From [Mycobacterium] stephanolepidis (lineage in GTDB: Bacteria; Actinomycetota; Actinomycetes; Mycobacteriales; Mycobacteriaceae): a stretch of 64,000 nucleotides of DNA. Under the pieces are notes generated by a model. That model searched no databases and was not told the origin of the DNA. It saw only the letters and a program-made list of their open reading frames with translations. Location: the NCBI RefSeq assembly GCF_002356335.1, contig NZ_AP018165.1, positions 1,488,001 to 1,552,000 on the forward strand, in the 5' to 3' direction. Positions 8,776 to 17,218 of this stretch are shown here, piece by piece; position 1 is the first letter of the stretch; every line of letters starts with the position of its first letter. The translations under genes were made by a program, and so were the position numbers.

Positions 8776-8808
8776 CGAAACTGACAAGCCATTCCGTTGG
8801 AGGTTGAT

Positions 8809-9666
8809 GTGAGTCGTTATCCGAAGATTGAGCTGCCAGGTGCGGTGGTCGTCATCACCGGTGGAGCCAGGGGAATCGGTGCTGCCACCGCGCGCCTTTT
8901 CGCCGAGAAGGGGGCCGATGTCTGGATCGGTGATGTCGACGACGTGGTCGCCAAAGAGACCGCAGACGCGATCCCGCGTGCACAGTCCGGTGCCCTCGAT
9001 GTCACCAAGCCCGAGTCCTGGGCCGCATTTCTTGATCGGGTGCGTGCCGAGTCGGGCCCCGTCGACATCCTGATCAACAACGCGGGCGTGATGCCGCTGG
9101 GCGGATTTGTCGAGGAGAACGAACGCACCACCGATCTGATTCTTGATGTGAACGTGCGCGGTCCGCTCAACGGTGCGCGGGCCGCGTTGCCTGAGATGGT
9201 GGCGCGCGGGCGTGGGCACATCGTCAACGTGGCATCCATGGCCGGCAAGCTGGCCGTCCCCGGCATGGTCACCTACAACGCGTCCAAGTTCGGTGCGGTG
9301 GGGCTTTCCGTGGCGCTACGCAAGGAGTACGCAGACAGCGGCGTCAGCATCAGCTCCGTACTGCCCAGCGCGGTTCGGACCGAGTTGGCCTCGGGCGCAC
9401 CACTGGGCAAGGGCATGCCGACCGTCGACCCCGAGGATGTCGCGGCCGCGATCGTGCGCAGTGTCGACACTCGTCGCGCGCAGATCTCGGTGCCGGGCTG
9501 GCTTGCATTCGGATGGGGGTTGGTGGATCTGTTTGTGCCCGAACCGCTTGAGCGACTTGGCCGCCGGCTCATCGACGATCGTCGCGCACTGACCTCACTG
9601 GATCTGAACGCTCGCGGCGCGTACATCGAACGCATCGAGCGGCAGAGCAAGGAGCACCAGAAGTGA
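8809..9666 (+). CDS. Short-chain dehydrogenase/reductase
   Basis: A 285-residue classical SDR. It has the NAD(P) motif 'TGGARGIGAATARLF' near residue 18, 'NNAGVMPLGG', the catalytic Ser region 'NVASMAGKLAVPGM' and the YxxxK pair in 'TYNASKFGAVG'. An aspartate after beta-2 ('IGDVDD') favours NAD over NADP. Start is GTG 8809, five bases after GGAGG; a TTG at 8797 is in frame but lies within the ribosome-binding site. The stop overlaps the next gene's GTG as GTGA, so it is translationally coupled to the monooxygenase. It probably oxidises an alcohol to the ketone used by that enzyme, or the reverse. Confidence 0.88.
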   Translation: MSRYPKIELPGAVVVITGGARGIGAATARLFAEKGADVWIGDVDDVVAKETADAIPRAQSGALDVTKPESWAAFLDRVRAESGPVDILINNAGVMPLGGFVEENERTTDLILDVNVRGPLNGARAALPEMVARGRGHIVNVASMAGKLAVPGMVTYNASKFGAVGLSVALRKEYADSGVSISSVLPSAVRTELASGAPLGKGMPTVDPEDVAAAIVRSVDTRRAQISVPGWLAFGWGLVDLFVPEPLERLGRRLIDDRRALTSLDLNARGAYIERIERQSKEHQK

Positions 9667-11111
9667 GCGAACGGCGCAGTCCCAGAATCGTTGTCGTCGG
9701 CGCCGGTATGGCCGGAATCGCGGTGGGGCACAAGCTCAAAGAAGCTGGTTTCGACGATTTCACCATTCTGGAGAAGGGTGATGACGTCGGCGGTGTTTGG
9801 TACTGGAACCGCTACCCGGGGCTGACCTGCGATGTGCCCTCCCAGGCCTATCAGTACCCCTTTGCGCCACGCACGGACTGGCCACGTCTCTTCGCCACCG
9901 GTGGAGAAATTCAGGCCTATCACCGCACGGTCGCCGAGGATCTGGGTGTCATGTCTCATATCCGGTGCGGGCAGGAGGTCACCGCCGCAGAGTTCACCGG
10001 TACGGGTTGGCGGGTTACCACCGCGGCGGGGGAGCTACTGGAGTGCGATTTTCTGATCGCCGCCACCGGCGTGCTGCACCACCCGAACATTCCCGACATC
10101 CCCGGGCTCGACAGCTTCCGCGGCAAGGTGGTGCACACCGCGCGTTGGGACGACTCGGTGCAGCTGGACGGAAAGCGTGTCGCGGCGATTGGAACGGGAT
10201 CTACTGGGGTGCAGGTGGTTTCGGCGATGCAGCCCATCGTCGAGCAGGTGACCTCATTCATCCGGACTCCGCAATGGGTGCTGTGGGCGCCGATGGCGAT
10301 GCGGCAGCCGAAGTTCGTTTCCAAGCTGCTGGAGGCGCTGCCCACCGAACGCATCGTGCGATTCAGTGCGTTGACGGGCACCGACGCGTTGGTGAACATC
10401 GTGACTCGGCCCAGCTGGGGTCGGCGGCTGGTGCAGCAGTACGCGCGGGCGTGCCTGCATCTGATCCGCGACAAGGAGTTGCGTCAGAAACTCACCCCGG
10501 ATTACGAGCCGCTGTGTAAGCGGCAGGTCTTGTCCGGGTCGTTCCATCGGGCCGTCCAGAAGCCGAATGTCGAGATCGTCACCGACCGCATCGACAGGGT
10601 CACGCCCACCGGAATCGTGACGGTCGACGGTGCCGAGCGCGATTTCGACGTGATAGTGCTGGCCACCGGATTTCAGGCGCACAACTACATGCGGCCGATG
10701 AATCTAGTTGGTAAAGACGGATATTCGATTGATGAGGCATGGGAGAAGGGTCCCAAGGCCTACCGGATGACCGCCATCCCCGGCTTCCCGAACTTCTTCA
10801 CCGTGCTCGGTCCCAACTCGCCGACCGGATCGATCTGGCTTCAGCACACGGCTGAGCGCACCGCCGAATACATCATCAGCTGGTTGCATCGTTTCGCCCG
10901 TGGCGAGATCACCACGGTCGAAGTGAGTCGCGAGGCCACCGAGGAGTTCAACGTCCAAGCCCGCGAGGCGATGAAACCCACGGTGTGGGCGACCGGGTGC
11001 AACTCCTGGTACCTCACCGAAGACGGATCGGTGGACCTGTGGCCCTTCGATCGAAAGACCATGGAGCGCATGCTCGCCTCACCCGAGGAGAGTCACTACA
11101 TCGTGCAGTGA
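9663..11111 (+). CDS. Flavin-containing Baeyer-Villiger-type monooxygenase
   Basis: A 482-residue class B flavoprotein monooxygenase. FAD-binding Rossmann motif GAGMAG is at residues 13-18, with 'GGVWYWNRYPGLTCD' following at 43-57. The BVMO fingerprint FRGKVVHTARWD is at 152-163 and the NADPH Rossmann motif GTGSTG at 177-182, all intact and in order. Such enzymes insert oxygen next to ketones or oxidise heteroatoms; the EthA family in mycobacteria also activates thioamide drugs. Start is GTG 9663 overlapping the SDR stop. With the SDR and TetR it forms a self-contained inducible oxidation module. The natural substrate is unknown. Confidence 0.92.
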   Translation: MSERRSPRIVVVGAGMAGIAVGHKLKEAGFDDFTILEKGDDVGGVWYWNRYPGLTCDVPSQAYQYPFAPRTDWPRLFATGGEIQAYHRTVAEDLGVMSHIRCGQEVTAAEFTGTGWRVTTAAGELLECDFLIAATGVLHHPNIPDIPGLDSFRGKVVHTARWDDSVQLDGKRVAAIGTGSTGVQVVSAMQPIVEQVTSFIRTPQWVLWAPMAMRQPKFVSKLLEALPTERIVRFSALTGTDALVNIVTRPSWGRRLVQQYARACLHLIRDKELRQKLTPDYEPLCKRQVLSGSFHRAVQKPNVEIVTDRIDRVTPTGIVTVDGAERDFDVIVLATGFQAHNYMRPMNLVGKDGYSIDEAWEKGPKAYRMTAIPGFPNFFTVLGPNSPTGSIWLQHTAERTAEYIISWLHRFARGEITTVEVSREATEEFNVQAREAMKPTVWATGCNSWYLTEDGSVDLWPFDRKTMERMLASPEESHYIVQ

Positions 11112-11117
11112 CGCGCC

Positions 11118-11960
11118 TTAGCGCAGATTGAACGTCGACGGATCGGGGCCGATGCGACCGTCGGCCGCGTCGAGCCCGGTGATGCGCTCTACCTCGTCGG
11201 TGCTGAGTTCGAATCCGAACACATCGAAGTTGGCCGCGATGCGCGCCGGCGTCACCGACTTGGGGATGACGACGTTGCCCAGCTGCAGATGCCACCGCAG
11301 GATCACCTGCGCTGCGCTCACCCCGTGGCCCTCGGCGATGGCGCCGATGGTCGGATCGTCCAGGATCGTGCCCTGGCCGAGTGGCGACCAGGCCTCGGTG
11401 AGAATCCCGTACTCGGCGTGGAAGGCGCGCAGTTCGGGCTGGGTGAACCGGGGATGCAGCTCGATCTGGTTGAGAGCAGGCACTTCTCCGGTCTCGTCGA
11501 TCAGCCGCTGAAGATTCTCGACGGTGAAATTGCTGACCCCGATCGCCTTGGCGCGGCCGTCGGCCTGGATTCGTTGCAGACCCTTGAAGCTCGCCACGTA
11601 TTCGTCGAGTTCGGGCACCGGCCAGTGGATCAGATACAGATCCACGTAATCGGTCCCCAGCCGCTCCAGGGAGGCGTCAAACGCACGCAGTGCCCTGTCG
11701 TAGCCCTGATCGGAGTTCCACAGCTTCGTGGTCAGGAAGATCTCGCCGCGCGGAACGCCGGACTCTGCGATGGCCGCACCGGTGCCCACTTCGTTGTCGT
11801 AGATCTTGGCGGTGTCGATGCTGCGGTATCCGACCTGCAGGGCTGTCGACACCGCTGAGCCCGCCTCATCGTCGGGTACCTGCCAGACGCCATAGCCCAG
11901 CTGGGGAATCGTGGTACCGGAATTGAGCGTCACATTGGGGACTATCTGGGGAACCGTCAC
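11118..11960 (-). CDS. Aldo/keto reductase (AKR5-like, Rv2971-like)
   Basis: A 280-residue TIM-barrel aldo/keto reductase. Visible are 'GYGVWQVPDDEA', the catalytic 'SIDTAKIYDNEVG' (Asp and Tyr), the Lys in 'FLTTKLWNSDQG' and the His in 'YLIHWPVPE', completing the D-Y-K-H tetrad. The cofactor-binding 'IPKSVTPARIAANFD' near the C-terminus indicates NADPH. M. tuberculosis Rv2971 and M. smegmatis AKRs have the same arrangement and reduce dicarbonyls. I take GTG 11960 as start; a TTG two codons upstream (11966) is also possible. It is convergent with the monooxygenase, with only 6 bases between the stops, and lies downstream of tRNA-Lys, from which a strong hairpin separates it. Confidence 0.88.
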   Translation of the reverse strand: MTVPQIVPNVTLNSGTTIPQLGYGVWQVPDDEAGSAVSTALQVGYRSIDTAKIYDNEVGTGAAIAESGVPRGEIFLTTKLWNSDQGYDRALRAFDASLERLGTDYVDLYLIHWPVPELDEYVASFKGLQRIQADGRAKAIGVSNFTVENLQRLIDETGEVPALNQIELHPRFTQPELRAFHAEYGILTEAWSPLGQGTILDDPTIGAIAEGHGVSAAQVILRWHLQLGNVVIPKSVTPARIAANFDVFGFELSTDEVERITGLDAADGRIGPDPSTFNLR

Positions 11961-12014
11961 GGTCAACCCAACGCGGGGCGTCGCGGAGTATTCCCGGGGA
12001 TCTGGCGGTAAATG

Positions 12015-12050
12015 AAACGCCCCGCTCCCGATGCTGGGAGCGAGGCGTTT
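12015..12050 (-). terminator. Hairpin terminator downstream of tRNA-Lys
   Basis: AAACGCC-C-CGCTCCC pairs with GGGAGCG-A-GGCGTTT around a 6-base loop: two perfect 7-bp helices separated by one mismatch. It starts 5 bases after the tRNA 3' end and insulates the aldo/keto reductase gene. Confidence 0.75.
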
Positions 12051-12054
12051 CTGA

Positions 12055-12130
<76 letters not shown>

Positions 12131-12287
12131 GTGAACGTGCGTGGAAGACCTTAGCAGCCTCGGAGCCCGTAACGAAAATTGTCATCCCCCCGATAGCCCG
12201 GTCGCGGTTATTGAGGTCGTCGCCGACCATCCTGAACCCGTACAATCATCGTTGAGTTTATGCATCAAGTTTCAAAGGGAGCAAAGC

Positions 12288-13505
12288 ATGACCCAGGGTC
12301 GTCCACGCCTGTTGATTGGCGCGCGTCGGCGGTGGGTCACCGCACTCGCACTCCCCGTTGTGGCCATGGCTGTGCTGGCCGGATGCACGGACGCCGCCTC
12401 CAAAGAACCGCCGAAAGTCATTGACAAGGCAACGCCTTACGCGGATCTGCTGGTCCCCAAGCTGGCGATGTCGGTCAAGGATGGAGCGGTCGGCGTCCCG
12501 GTCGATGCGCCCGTGACCGTGACTGCGGGCGAAGGCGTGCTCGGGACCGTCACCATGGTCAACTCCGATGGCAAAGAGATTGCCGGTGAAGTCGGCCCCG
12601 ATGGTGTGACGTGGTCGACCACCGAGCCCCTCGGCTATGACAAGCAGTACACCATCAACGCCGATGCCAGAGGTCTCGGCGGAGTGGCGCGTGCCAACGC
12701 GTCGTTCCGCACTCATTCGCCGGACAACATGACGATGCCGTATGTCATGCCTGGCGATGGTGAGGTGGTCGGTATCGGTCAGACGGTCGCCATCCGGTTC
12801 GACGAGAGCATCCCGAATCGGGCTGCGGCGGAGAAGGCCATCAAGATCACCACCAACCCGCCTGTCGAGGGTGCTTTCTACTGGTTGAACAACCGCGAAG
12901 TGCGTTGGCGCCCAGAGGCGTTTTGGGAGCCTGGAACATCGGTCGACGTGAAGGTCAACACCTATGGGGTGGACCTGGGCAACGGCGTCTTCGGGCAGGA
13001 CAACGTGACGTCCCGCTTCTCCATCGGCGACGCGATCATCAGCCGCGTGGATGACAACAACAAGGTCGTCAACGTCGAGCGCAACGGCGAGATCATCAAG
13101 ACCATGCCGACCTCGATGGGTAAGGACAAGGCACCCACCAACAACGGCACGTACATCATCGGCGAGCGATTCAAGGATCTGATCATGGATTCCTCGACCT
13201 ACGGCGTCGCGGTCAACTCGCCCGACGGCTACCGCACCAAGGTGCAGTACGCCACCCAGATGTCCTACAGCGGGATCTACGTTCACGCCGCACCGTGGTC
13301 CGTCGGTGCGCAGGGGCGCACCAACACCAGCCACGGCTGCCTGAATGTCAGCACCGCGAACGCAAAGTGGTTCTACGAGAACACCAAGCGCGGCGACATT
13401 GTGATCGTTTCCAACACCGTCGGTCCCGTTCTTCCTGTCACCGACGGGCTTGGCGACTGGAACATCCCGTGGTCGCAGTGGAAGGCCGGAAACGCCCGGA
13501 ATTAG
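12288..13505 (+). CDS. ldtB: L,D-transpeptidase lipoprotein (LdtMt2/LppS orthologue)
   Basis: A 405-residue lipoprotein making 3-3 cross-links in peptidoglycan. The signal peptide ends in lipobox LAGC with Cys33 lipidated. Two Ig-like domains follow (about residues 55-150 and 150-250), then the YkuD catalytic domain. His333 ('IYVHAAPW') and the motif 'SHGCLN' with His349 and nucleophile Cys351 match LdtMt2 His336/His352/Cys354 with a constant offset of three. Start is ATG 12288 after an AAAGGGAG ribosome-binding site, although the frame is open from 12141. M. tuberculosis Rv2518c likewise lies beyond orn on the same side of this interval. L,D-transpeptidases of this type are carbapenem targets. 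A bidirectional terminator follows. Confidence 0.95.
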   Translation: MTQGRPRLLIGARRRWVTALALPVVAMAVLAGCTDAASKEPPKVIDKATPYADLLVPKLAMSVKDGAVGVPVDAPVTVTAGEGVLGTVTMVNSDGKEIAGEVGPDGVTWSTTEPLGYDKQYTINADARGLGGVARANASFRTHSPDNMTMPYVMPGDGEVVGIGQTVAIRFDESIPNRAAAEKAIKITTNPPVEGAFYWLNNREVRWRPEAFWEPGTSVDVKVNTYGVDLGNGVFGQDNVTSRFSIGDAIISRVDDNNKVVNVERNGEIIKTMPTSMGKDKAPTNNGTYIIGERFKDLIMDSSTYGVAVNSPDGYRTKVQYATQMSYSGIYVHAAPWSVGAQGRTNTSHGCLNVSTANAKWFYENTKRGDIVIVSNTVGPVLPVTDGLGDWNIPWSQWKAGNARN

Positions 13506-13520
13506 TGTCGCCGCAGACGA

Positions 13521-13556
13521 AAAAGCCCCCGACACGTCGAGCGTGCGGGGGCTTTT
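13521..13556. terminator. Bidirectional rho-independent terminator
   Basis: AAAAGCCCCC (13521-13530) and GGGGGCTTTT (13547-13556) form a perfect 10-bp stem with A/T runs on both sides. It separates the convergent ldtB and DivIVA-like genes and can serve both. Confidence 0.88.
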
Positions 13557-13569
13557 CTCCGGTCCGCTT

Positions 13570-14457
13570 CTAGCCTTCTATGACCTTCTGGTCGAGCACT
13601 CGCTTGGACGGCACCATGATGATCGACTTGGAGTTGTCACGATCACGGTAGGCCGACTCCAGGATGGACGGGATGCTCTCGAGCTTGCCGTGCACGCTCA
13701 TCAGCTGCTCCAGAATTGAAATGCGCTGCTGGCCAACCTCTTCCACCGAGCGGCGGGCCTGGTCCAGGCGGCGCTCGATCTGCTCGTCGGCCAGACGCAG
13801 TCGGCGGTCAGCTTCTTCCTTGGCGTCGGCTAGGCGCTTCTCGCACTCGGCCTGGGTGCCGCGTCGCTGCTCGTCGACGGCCGACTGGGTCTCCGTACGC
13901 AGTTTGGTCAGCTCTTCGTCCAGTTCGGTTTCCGCCTTTTCGCGCCGCTTGGCCTCGGCGGCACGCAGCCGCTCGGACTCGCTGACGGCCTGGGCGACAA
14001 TCTGATTGGCTTCCTCGCGGGCTCGAGCCATTACCTCGGTGTATTCGGTCTCCAGCGCGCTCTGCCGGGCCGCCATATCGGCGAGCATTTCTTTGTGCTT
14101 GGTGCGCATGGCCTCCGCGTCGGACTTGGCCGAGGCGACCAGGGCTGCCGACTCGGTGCGCGCCTCGTTCTGCATCTCGGAGACTTCGTCGACCGCGATG
14201 CGCAGCATCTTGGCCATCCGGTCGGTCATCGCGTGCGCCGAGGGGGAGGTGTCGCTGAGGTTAGACACCTCATCCTTGAGTGAGCCGATCTGCTTGGTGG
14301 CGTCCTCAAGTCGGCTCTTGAGCGTCTCGACATCGTTCAGCCCGGACTGGTGCATGATCGTCAGCCGGCTGATGTACTCGTTGACCTCAATGGGGTCGTA
14401 CCCGTTGCGGGTGCGGGTGAAGTTCCGAGTGGACTCGTTGGTGGTGGTCGCGGTCAC
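13570..14457 (-). CDS. DivIVA-domain-like coiled-coil structural protein
   Basis: A 295-residue, highly charged, almost entirely alpha-helical protein. Residues 10-32 ('RNFTRTRNGYDPIEVNEYIS' and neighbours) resemble the DivIVA/Wag31 membrane-binding N-terminus 'F....RGYD..EVD.FL'. From about residue 36 to 255 heptad-rich Glu/Ala/Arg/Lys segments form a long coiled coil. The tail ends in a short basic motif. Similar coiled-coil proteins exist in M. tuberculosis (for example Rv1682); a role as a scaffold in polar growth or wall assembly is inferred. It is convergent with ldtB. The upstream region, about 300 bp, holds an inverted repeat and then IS debris. Confidence 0.72.
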   Translation of the reverse strand: MTATTTNESTRNFTRTRNGYDPIEVNEYISRLTIMHQSGLNDVETLKSRLEDATKQIGSLKDEVSNLSDTSPSAHAMTDRMAKMLRIAVDEVSEMQNEARTESAALVASAKSDAEAMRTKHKEMLADMAARQSALETEYTEVMARAREEANQIVAQAVSESERLRAAEAKRREKAETELDEELTKLRTETQSAVDEQRRGTQAECEKRLADAKEEADRRLRLADEQIERRLDQARRSVEEVGQQRISILEQLMSVHGKLESIPSILESAYRDRDNSKSIIMVPSKRVLDQKVIEG

Positions 14458-14524
14458 TGGTACCCCTTGGAAACAGGTGCGGAATTAGTGTAGAGGCGTT
14501 AGCCCGCGAAGAGTATGACATGTG

Positions 14525-14554
14525 TTACCAGTTCTCGTACACCGCCACTGGTAA
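14525..14554. promoter_or_regulatory. Inverted repeat upstream of the DivIVA-like gene
   Basis: TTACCAGT (14525-14532) and ACTGGTAA (14547-14554) are exact inverse complements 14 bases apart, 68 bp upstream of the DivIVA-like start. This could be a protein-binding site or a hairpin in the leader. Otherwise the 14458-14761 intergenic stretch (304 bp) shows nothing I can name. Confidence 0.4.
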
Positions 14555-14761
14555 AGAGTGGGACGTTGCGTATCCAGATTGTTCGTATCAGATGTATCTG
14601 ATCACGGGGTCTATTTCAGCAAGTCTTGCCACCGATGATCGGTAATGCTGCACGCGTTCAGCGTTCGCCGGAGCTACACCGGAATGCCGACTTCCTTCGC
14701 TGGCCCACGTGGGTGGCCCTCGCTGAGCTTGCGTTCGTTGGTTGATTCTTGATGTCCTGGG

Positions 14762-15413
14762 TCAAGGAGTTGGCAGGGTTTTCTTGGTTTCAAAGGTGGG
14801 GGTGGTGGGGTCGGGCAGCCCCAGGTGCACTTCCATGGGCTGGTTCTAGTTCAGTGCCCCGTGAGGCCTGAGGGTGGTTGTATTCGGCATGCCAGTGTTC
14901 GGTGCGCTCGGCGAGAGCGAGGGGGTCAGAGATCTCGTCAAGGAACAGTCGCTCGTATTTCATGGACCCAAATCCTCCTTCACCGGGACAGGCCTGACCT
15001 GGCCAGTGACCGGGTCGGTGGCGCGCTCACGCAGCGAAGTGCCCGCCAGGTGCGCTGACTCGGCCAGTGCCGATTCCGCTGCGGCGATTGCGTTATGCTG
15101 ATTGGCAGTCAGTAAAAGATGCTGCCGTATTCGTATTTGGACCGATAGTCCCGGCAAGCGGCAAGCGGCAATCCCCCAAGTCCCCCCAACGGGTGGTTTC
15201 GAATTCGGTGAAGTCGAGCTGCCGCACTTGATCGGGACCCGTCGGGGCCGCAGCGAACGCCGCCTTACGCGCCTGGGCCAGCTGGCGGCGCTGACGTTGA
15301 TAGTTGGCCGGCATCAGCAGGCCCTCATCGAGCAGCGAGCGCAACACCGTCGCAGTGCCCTGACGGGCCACGGCGATCACATTGCTACGGAACTCCGGCG
15401 TAACCTTCGGCAT
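14762..15413 (-). pseudogene. Decayed IS transposase with DDE integrase core (IS3/IS481-type remnant)
   Basis: Fragments of one transposase can be read in order on the minus strand. A start 'MPKVTPEFRSNVIAVARQG' lies at 15413. It is followed by 'NYQRQRRQLAQARKAAFAA' and 'DQVRQLDFTEFETTRWGDL' at the start of the integrase core. After a frame change come 'LTANQHNAIAAAESAL' and 'LRERATDPVTGQVRP', and after a further break 'MKYERLFLDEISDPLALAE' (14963). The C-terminal tail, 'PMEVHLGLPDPTTPTFETK', is out of frame with the piece before it. The segment between 'DPVTGQ' and 'KYERL', which should carry the second catalytic Asp and the Glu, is missing. Several frameshifts and at least two internal deletions make this a dead element. 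No intact terminal repeats were identified. Confidence 0.72.
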
Positions 15414-15456
15414 GGAAGGAGTCAACCAAACCTTGGGCAGACCCGAAGAACAGCCA

Positions 15457-16290
15457 TCAAGTGAATGAACCGGCAGGCGCGAACTTGGCAACTAATTTTG
15501 CCAGCGGTCGCTGATATCGATGCCCAAGCAATCGCACCAACGCGTCGAGCACGATGGCGTCCGGGCCGATCAACGCCTTGGCTGATCCGCTGCGTGCAGC
15601 TTTGAGAATCTTCCGGGCAGCAGAGTCTGCACTGGTAATCGCAATTCTGTCGAATAGGGCGATGAGGTCACCAGGCAACGCTCCGTCAACACCAGTACTA
15701 TTCTTGCCTATATCTGTTCGAATGAACCCCGGATGTACACATGTAACAGTGATTGGCTTGTTTGCAATCAAAAGTTCTTGCCGGAGAGCTTCGGTAAAGC
15801 CACGAACGGCGAACTTCGCAGCATTGTATGCGCTGTGCGATGGCACCGCAAATAGGCCAAATATACTGGAGGTGTTGACAAGATGCCCATCGCCCGAAGC
15901 CTCCAGCAGCGCTAAGAATGCCTTCGTCCCGTGGACGACGCCCCAAAAATCGACATCCATGATGCGCTCGAAATCCTTCAATTCAGACTTCTCAACGGTA
16001 TTGAAGTAGCCGATTCCGGCGTTATTGAAGACGTAGTGGACAAGACCGAAGCGCTCCCGTAACTGATTTGCGAATTGTAAGACCTCTTCCCACTCGGCAA
16101 CGTTGACTACCCGTGCTTCGATCTCCACGCCACGCGCTTGGCACAGTCGAGCAGTTTCGGCGAGTCCCTCGGCATTGACATCACAAATTGCTAGCTTTGC
16201 ACCCAAACTTGCTAGTTGAAAAGCGAGGCTACGGCCCATTCCCGCGCCAGCGCCGGTGATCACGACTATCTTATTCGCAAACGAATTCAT
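15457..16290 (-). CDS. SDR family dehydrogenase (SadH-like)
   Basis: A 277-residue classical SDR. It has 'TGAGAGMGRSLAFQLA' for cofactor binding, Asp after beta-2 ('AICDVNAEG', favouring NAD), 'NNAGIGYFN', catalytic Ser in 'NTSSIFGLFAVPSH' and the 'SAYNAAKFAVRGF' YxxxK pair. ATG 16290 follows AGGAAGGG. In the M. tuberculosis mymA operon an SDR (sadH, Rv3085) follows a lipase gene (lipR) and the monooxygenase mymA; here the order P450-BVMO-hydrolase-SDR on the minus strand is the same for the last three. Last gene of the operon, with IS debris directly beyond it. Base composition is AT-richer than the flanking core. Confidence 0.85.
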   Translation of the reverse strand: MNSFANKIVVITGAGAGMGRSLAFQLASLGAKLAICDVNAEGLAETARLCQARGVEIEARVVNVAEWEEVLQFANQLRERFGLVHYVFNNAGIGYFNTVEKSELKDFERIMDVDFWGVVHGTKAFLALLEASGDGHLVNTSSIFGLFAVPSHSAYNAAKFAVRGFTEALRQELLIANKPITVTCVHPGFIRTDIGKNSTGVDGALPGDLIALFDRIAITSADSAARKILKAARSGSAKALIGPDAIVLDALVRLLGHRYQRPLAKLVAKFAPAGSFT

Positions 16291-16306
16291 ATAGTTTCCC
16301 TTCCTA

Positions 16307-17218
16307 TTATCGGGGAGGCACTTCTCGGCAATAGTGGCTCAGAGTGTCGGCGAATCTGTCGAGCGCCGAGTTGGCTTGCGGCAGGACCCCGGCCAGCAAA
16401 TGAAAGTCATGCCATAATCGGGGATGCTCGCGATAGTCCACGCTGAGTCCGGCCTCCCGCGCACGCACTGAAAGTAGACGCGCTTCGTCAACGAGCAGGT
16501 CATACTGCGCTGCGTCAATGACGATCGGTGGCAACCCCGCGAGACTTGCTCGCAGGGGACTGGCGGCGGGCTCGCAGGAGCGTTCACCAGGGGCGTAGGC
16601 ATCGACAAAACGTTGAATCATACTCTTTGTCAATATGGAGTCACGAGATTTAGCTCGAAGTGTGTGACACCCTCTATCGGTGAGATCGACTGCTGGACAT
16701 ATTAATCCGACTGCGGCGGGCATGGGGATCCCGCAGTCTCGCGCAGCGATTGCCACAGCCATACTGAGGGCCGCGCCAGCGGAATCGCCTGCGATGATGA
16801 TCCGCTCAGGGGGCCATCCGATCTCGACCAATGCTTGATACGCTGCGACGGCATCCGCGGCGGCGGCAGGATACGGATGCTCTGGTGCAAGTCTGTATTC
16901 CGGCACGTAAGTGTCGGCCCGCAGTCTTTGCGCAAGGCGGCCCGCCAGCGCGCGATGAGTCCGGGGCGAACCAGTGACGTAACCACCCCCATGCAGATAT
17001 AGCAATGCCATGTCGACTTCACCGGGCGCCGGACGGAGCCTTTCGGCTCGGATGCCTTGAAGCACGCAAGACGATAAGTCAATACCCCGCGGCTTGCCGG
17101 GCCAGCGGGCAAGTAGTTCGTTGCGCCAGCGCACTTGTTCCCACGAGGTATCAGCTCCAAGCGCCCACCGCGAACTGGCCCTAACCAGTGGTGCAAGGAG
17201 CTGTGGCGGAATGTTCAA
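16307..17218 (-). CDS. Alpha/beta hydrolase, hormone-sensitive-lipase family (LipR-like)
   Basis: A 303-residue esterase/lipase. The oxyanion-hole motif HGGGY is at about residues 76-80 and nucleophile motif GDSAG at 144-148. The Asp is likely in 'LVDEARLL' and the His in 'HPRLWHDFHLL', giving a complete triad of the HSL/bacterial family IV type. The frame is open from GTG 17236, but a TTG at 17218 sits seven bases after AGGAGGG and overlaps the upstream monooxygenase stop as TTGA, so I prefer that start. It probably hydrolyses the ester made by the adjacent Baeyer-Villiger enzyme, which makes sense of the gene order. Confidence 0.85.
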   Translation of the reverse strand: MNIPPQLLAPLVRASSRWALGADTSWEQVRWRNELLARWPGKPRGIDLSSCVLQGIRAERLRPAPGEVDMALLYLHGGGYVTGSPRTHRALAGRLAQRLRADTYVPEYRLAPEHPYPAAAADAVAAYQALVEIGWPPERIIIAGDSAGAALSMAVAIAARDCGIPMPAAVGLICPAVDLTDRGCHTLRAKSRDSILTKSMIQRFVDAYAPGERSCEPAASPLRASLAGLPPIVIDAAQYDLLVDEARLLSVRAREAGLSVDYREHPRLWHDFHLLAGVLPQANSALDRFADTLSHYCREVPPR

